From Agriterribacter humi (lineage in GTDB: Bacteria; Bacteroidota; Bacteroidia; Chitinophagales; Chitinophagaceae), in assembly GCF_009192765.1 (NCBI RefSeq), contig NZ_VOHQ01000001.1, positions 620,001-684,000 of the forward strand: 64,000 bases of DNA, given 5' to 3'. The notes beneath the pieces were generated by a model. That model was not told where the DNA came from and did no database searches. It was given only the letters and a program-made list of their open reading frames with translations. Below are positions 62,283 through 64,000 of the stretch, one piece after another. Each line of letters opens with the position of its first letter. Position 1 is the stretch's first letter. Both the position numbers and the translations under genes were made by a program.

Positions 62283-63911
62283 ATGAATAAAACAACACTC
62301 TTTATTATCAATTGCTTAATCGCAAGTTCCCTGTGCGCACAGCGCCAGTCAAACCGCTACTCAAACAAGCCCGACTCGATAGCTACTCATAAAGTTGTTT
62401 TGGATGATCAATTAAAACTAATTTCGTGGATCCGGCCACAATCCCGGGCTTATGATATCTTTCTGAGGCAGCGGTGGAACTTTATAAAAACATCCGTGCC
62501 GTATAGTCCCGGACCACCACCGAGATCTCAGTATCCGCAATATTATTTTTACTGCGCTTACAAAGTAGGCAATGGAAAAATTCTGCAGGAACCTGACGCA
62601 TGGATGAATGATATTGGTGAAAAAATCCCTAACTGGTTCGAATCGGCCCATCTGTATTACGCGTATACCGGCGATACAACGGTAATGCATATTGTAGAAA
62701 AGCTTGCGGAGTATGCGATTGATCATGGCATAACACCTGCTACATTTGCCTGGCCGAATTTTCCATACACTACTACCAACGCCGGCGATATGGAATTTAA
62801 AGGCTTTGACGCTGCCAAACGTTTTGTATTACATGAAGTGCAGGTTGACCATGCGGGAGATATGGGGTTAGCATTTTATCGTCTTTATTTATATACAGGT
62901 AAGGAAAAATATAAAACAGCAGCGATTGGCATTGCCAATACCCTTGCAAACAAGGCGAGAACAGGAAACGCGGATAGCTCAGTTTGGCCTTATCGCGTGG
63001 TAATGAATACAGGTGAAGTAACGGCTCCATATGGCGCCAACTGGATAGGCGCCTATTCTCTTCTTGAGCACCTGGTAAAAGCAAAAATGGGTAACACAGC
63101 AGCGTACAGCAGCACGATGGATAAAGTGAGGGATTTTATGCTCCGGTTTCCCATGCAAACAGGATACTGGGCCGACGGGCATACGGATACCGATATAAAA
63201 AGCAATGCCTATAAAAGCAATATGGGCAAAAGTAATACGGCATTATATATACTGGATAATCCGTCATTCGATCCGGAATGGAAAACACATGTGCCTCAAA
63301 TGATACAATGGACGGAAACCAATTTTGTAACGCGTTGTGTGGAAGGTGAACCTGCCACGCAATGGGGAGCTAACCTTGTAGGTGAGCAGGATGATTTTTT
63401 GCCAAAGATGGATTATCAAACAGCGCGGTATGCCGCGGAATGTGCCAAATGGTATGCTGTTTCGGGAGATACCGCATATAAGGAAAAAGCCTATCGTTCT
63501 TTAAACTGGGTTACCTATTGCAGCGATTCAACAGGACTTGCATTTGAAAGCCCCGTAAGCAAGGGCGTTTCGAGCTGGTGGTCGGATTGCTATGGAGAAG
63601 GACCCAGAATGTTTTATCATGCTTTAGCTGCTATTCCTGAATGGGCGCCAACACATGAAAACCACATATTGTACTCGCAGGGTATATTAAAAGACGTATT
63701 GTATGAAGCTAAAAAAATTCAATATACTGCAACTGATGAAAATGGCACAGAATTCCTGCGCCTGTCGTTCAAACCCGCAAAGATTTTGCTAAACGGGCAG
63801 CGTATTGCTGATCAAAACAAAAACACTGGTTATTCAATAAGGTCACTTGGAGGTGGAGATTACGCTGTAACGGTCAACAGGGCAAAGGCAGGGCAAATCA
63901 TTATAGAATGA
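62283..63911 (+). CDS. exported (alpha/alpha)-toroid-like carbohydrate-active protein, family unassigned
   Basis: From ATG 62283 the 542-residue product opens MNKTTLFIINCLIASSLCAQ, a Sec signal. Repeated helix pairs with aromatic ends (NWFESAHLYYAYTGD, HAGDMGLAFYRLYLYTGKEK, YGANWIGAYSLLEHL, AAECAKWYAVSGDTAYKE) suggest an alpha/alpha toroid like many lyases and unsaturated-glycoside hydrolases. A short beta domain ends it (KILLNGQRIADQNK). Candidate acids stand in HEVQVDHAGD and GEQDDFLPKMD. I cannot name a family. It follows the AraC gene and is probably part of the same regulon. Confidence 0.65.
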   Translation: MNKTTLFIINCLIASSLCAQRQSNRYSNKPDSIATHKVVLDDQLKLISWIRPQSRAYDIFLRQRWNFIKTSVPYSPGPPPRSQYPQYYFYCAYKVGNGKILQEPDAWMNDIGEKIPNWFESAHLYYAYTGDTTVMHIVEKLAEYAIDHGITPATFAWPNFPYTTTNAGDMEFKGFDAAKRFVLHEVQVDHAGDMGLAFYRLYLYTGKEKYKTAAIGIANTLANKARTGNADSSVWPYRVVMNTGEVTAPYGANWIGAYSLLEHLVKAKMGNTAAYSSTMDKVRDFMLRFPMQTGYWADGHTDTDIKSNAYKSNMGKSNTALYILDNPSFDPEWKTHVPQMIQWTETNFVTRCVEGEPATQWGANLVGEQDDFLPKMDYQTARYAAECAKWYAVSGDTAYKEKAYRSLNWVTYCSDSTGLAFESPVSKGVSSWWSDCYGEGPRMFYHALAAIPEWAPTHENHILYSQGILKDVLYEAKKIQYTATDENGTEFLRLSFKPAKILLNGQRIADQNKNTGYSIRSLGGGDYAVTVNRAKAGQIIIE

Positions 63912-64000
63912 TCGTGGCGTTCAGTTATTGGAAATAGGATAGTGTATTTCTGTTACTTAAAAATATCATTACTTACGTAACCGGCGTTCGTATAAGGTCT
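63912..64000. other. terminal 89 bases, nothing recognised
   Basis: No gene start, terminator or repeat could be supported in this short end piece. Confidence 0.5.

Noticed and set aside
1-64000. CRISPR array, tRNA or rRNA genes, intact transposase or phage genes
   Set aside because: No regularly spaced direct repeats, cloverleaf sequences, rRNA segments, transposase or phage proteins were recognised on either strand.

Overview
The window looks like chromosomal DNA of a Bacteroidota member, most likely family Chitinophagaceae. The evidence is a SusC/SusD outer-membrane pair, a secreted protein with a type IX secretion sorting tail, several lipoproteins, an AraC-regulated polysaccharide utilisation locus, and many promoters of the Bacteroidota type (TAnnTTTG at -7). 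No tRNA, rRNA, CRISPR array, intact insertion sequence or phage gene was found. The species was not determined.

From 1 to about 31 kb the genes are mostly core metabolism and housekeeping in short units on both strands: acyl-CoA dehydrogenase (cut by the window edge), a CDF metal exporter, a HAD phosphatase, a YeiH-type transporter, a Tat-exported phospholipase C, an RmlD-like reductase, pfkA and pyk side by side, an S41 peptidase, a trans-sulfuration enzyme, an azurin lipoprotein, an arginine deiminase/CtlX pair, a SlyD-like isomerase, a sugar-kinase-like protein, serA, two serine hydrolases, nnr and the membrane pyrophosphatase hppA. Many spacers just after stop codons here carry low-complexity tracts (GTGAG, GTGAAACG, CAGGTT types) that are G-rich on the strand of the preceding gene. 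Near 7.7-8.1 kb there is a broken nuclease-like fragment and a 20-bp perfect inverted repeat.

From 31 to 36 kb lie a T9SS-exported protein and a BlaI/M56 (BlaR1-like) regulatory pair. Two perfect operator palindromes sit directly against the blaI start codon.

From 36.1 to 63.9 kb lies a large glycan and sugar-acid catabolic locus. About 25 kb and 17 genes run on the minus strand. The distal (left) block is susC-susD, three large exported enzymes (two unassigned, one GH39-like), amidohydrolase, zinc alcohol dehydrogenase, enolase-superfamily dehydratase, RraA-type aldolase, PIG-L deacetylase, a DUF4380 protein and a sodium/solute symporter. The proximal (right) block repeats part of this set: RraA, SDR, EamA transporter, a second enolase-superfamily enzyme and a DUF4380 domain fused in frame to a GH30-like hydrolase. 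An AraC activator and a toroid-like exported enzyme lie divergently at the right end. A decayed 5' fragment of a second AraC gene survives upstream of susC, which suggests two ancestral loci that were duplicated or merged. The likely scheme is: SusCD import, periplasmic cleavage by GH39, GH30 and unassigned enzymes, uptake by the symporter or EamA protein, then oxidation, lactone hydrolysis, dehydration and retro-aldol cleavage of the sugar acid. The substrate cannot be fixed from sequence alone.
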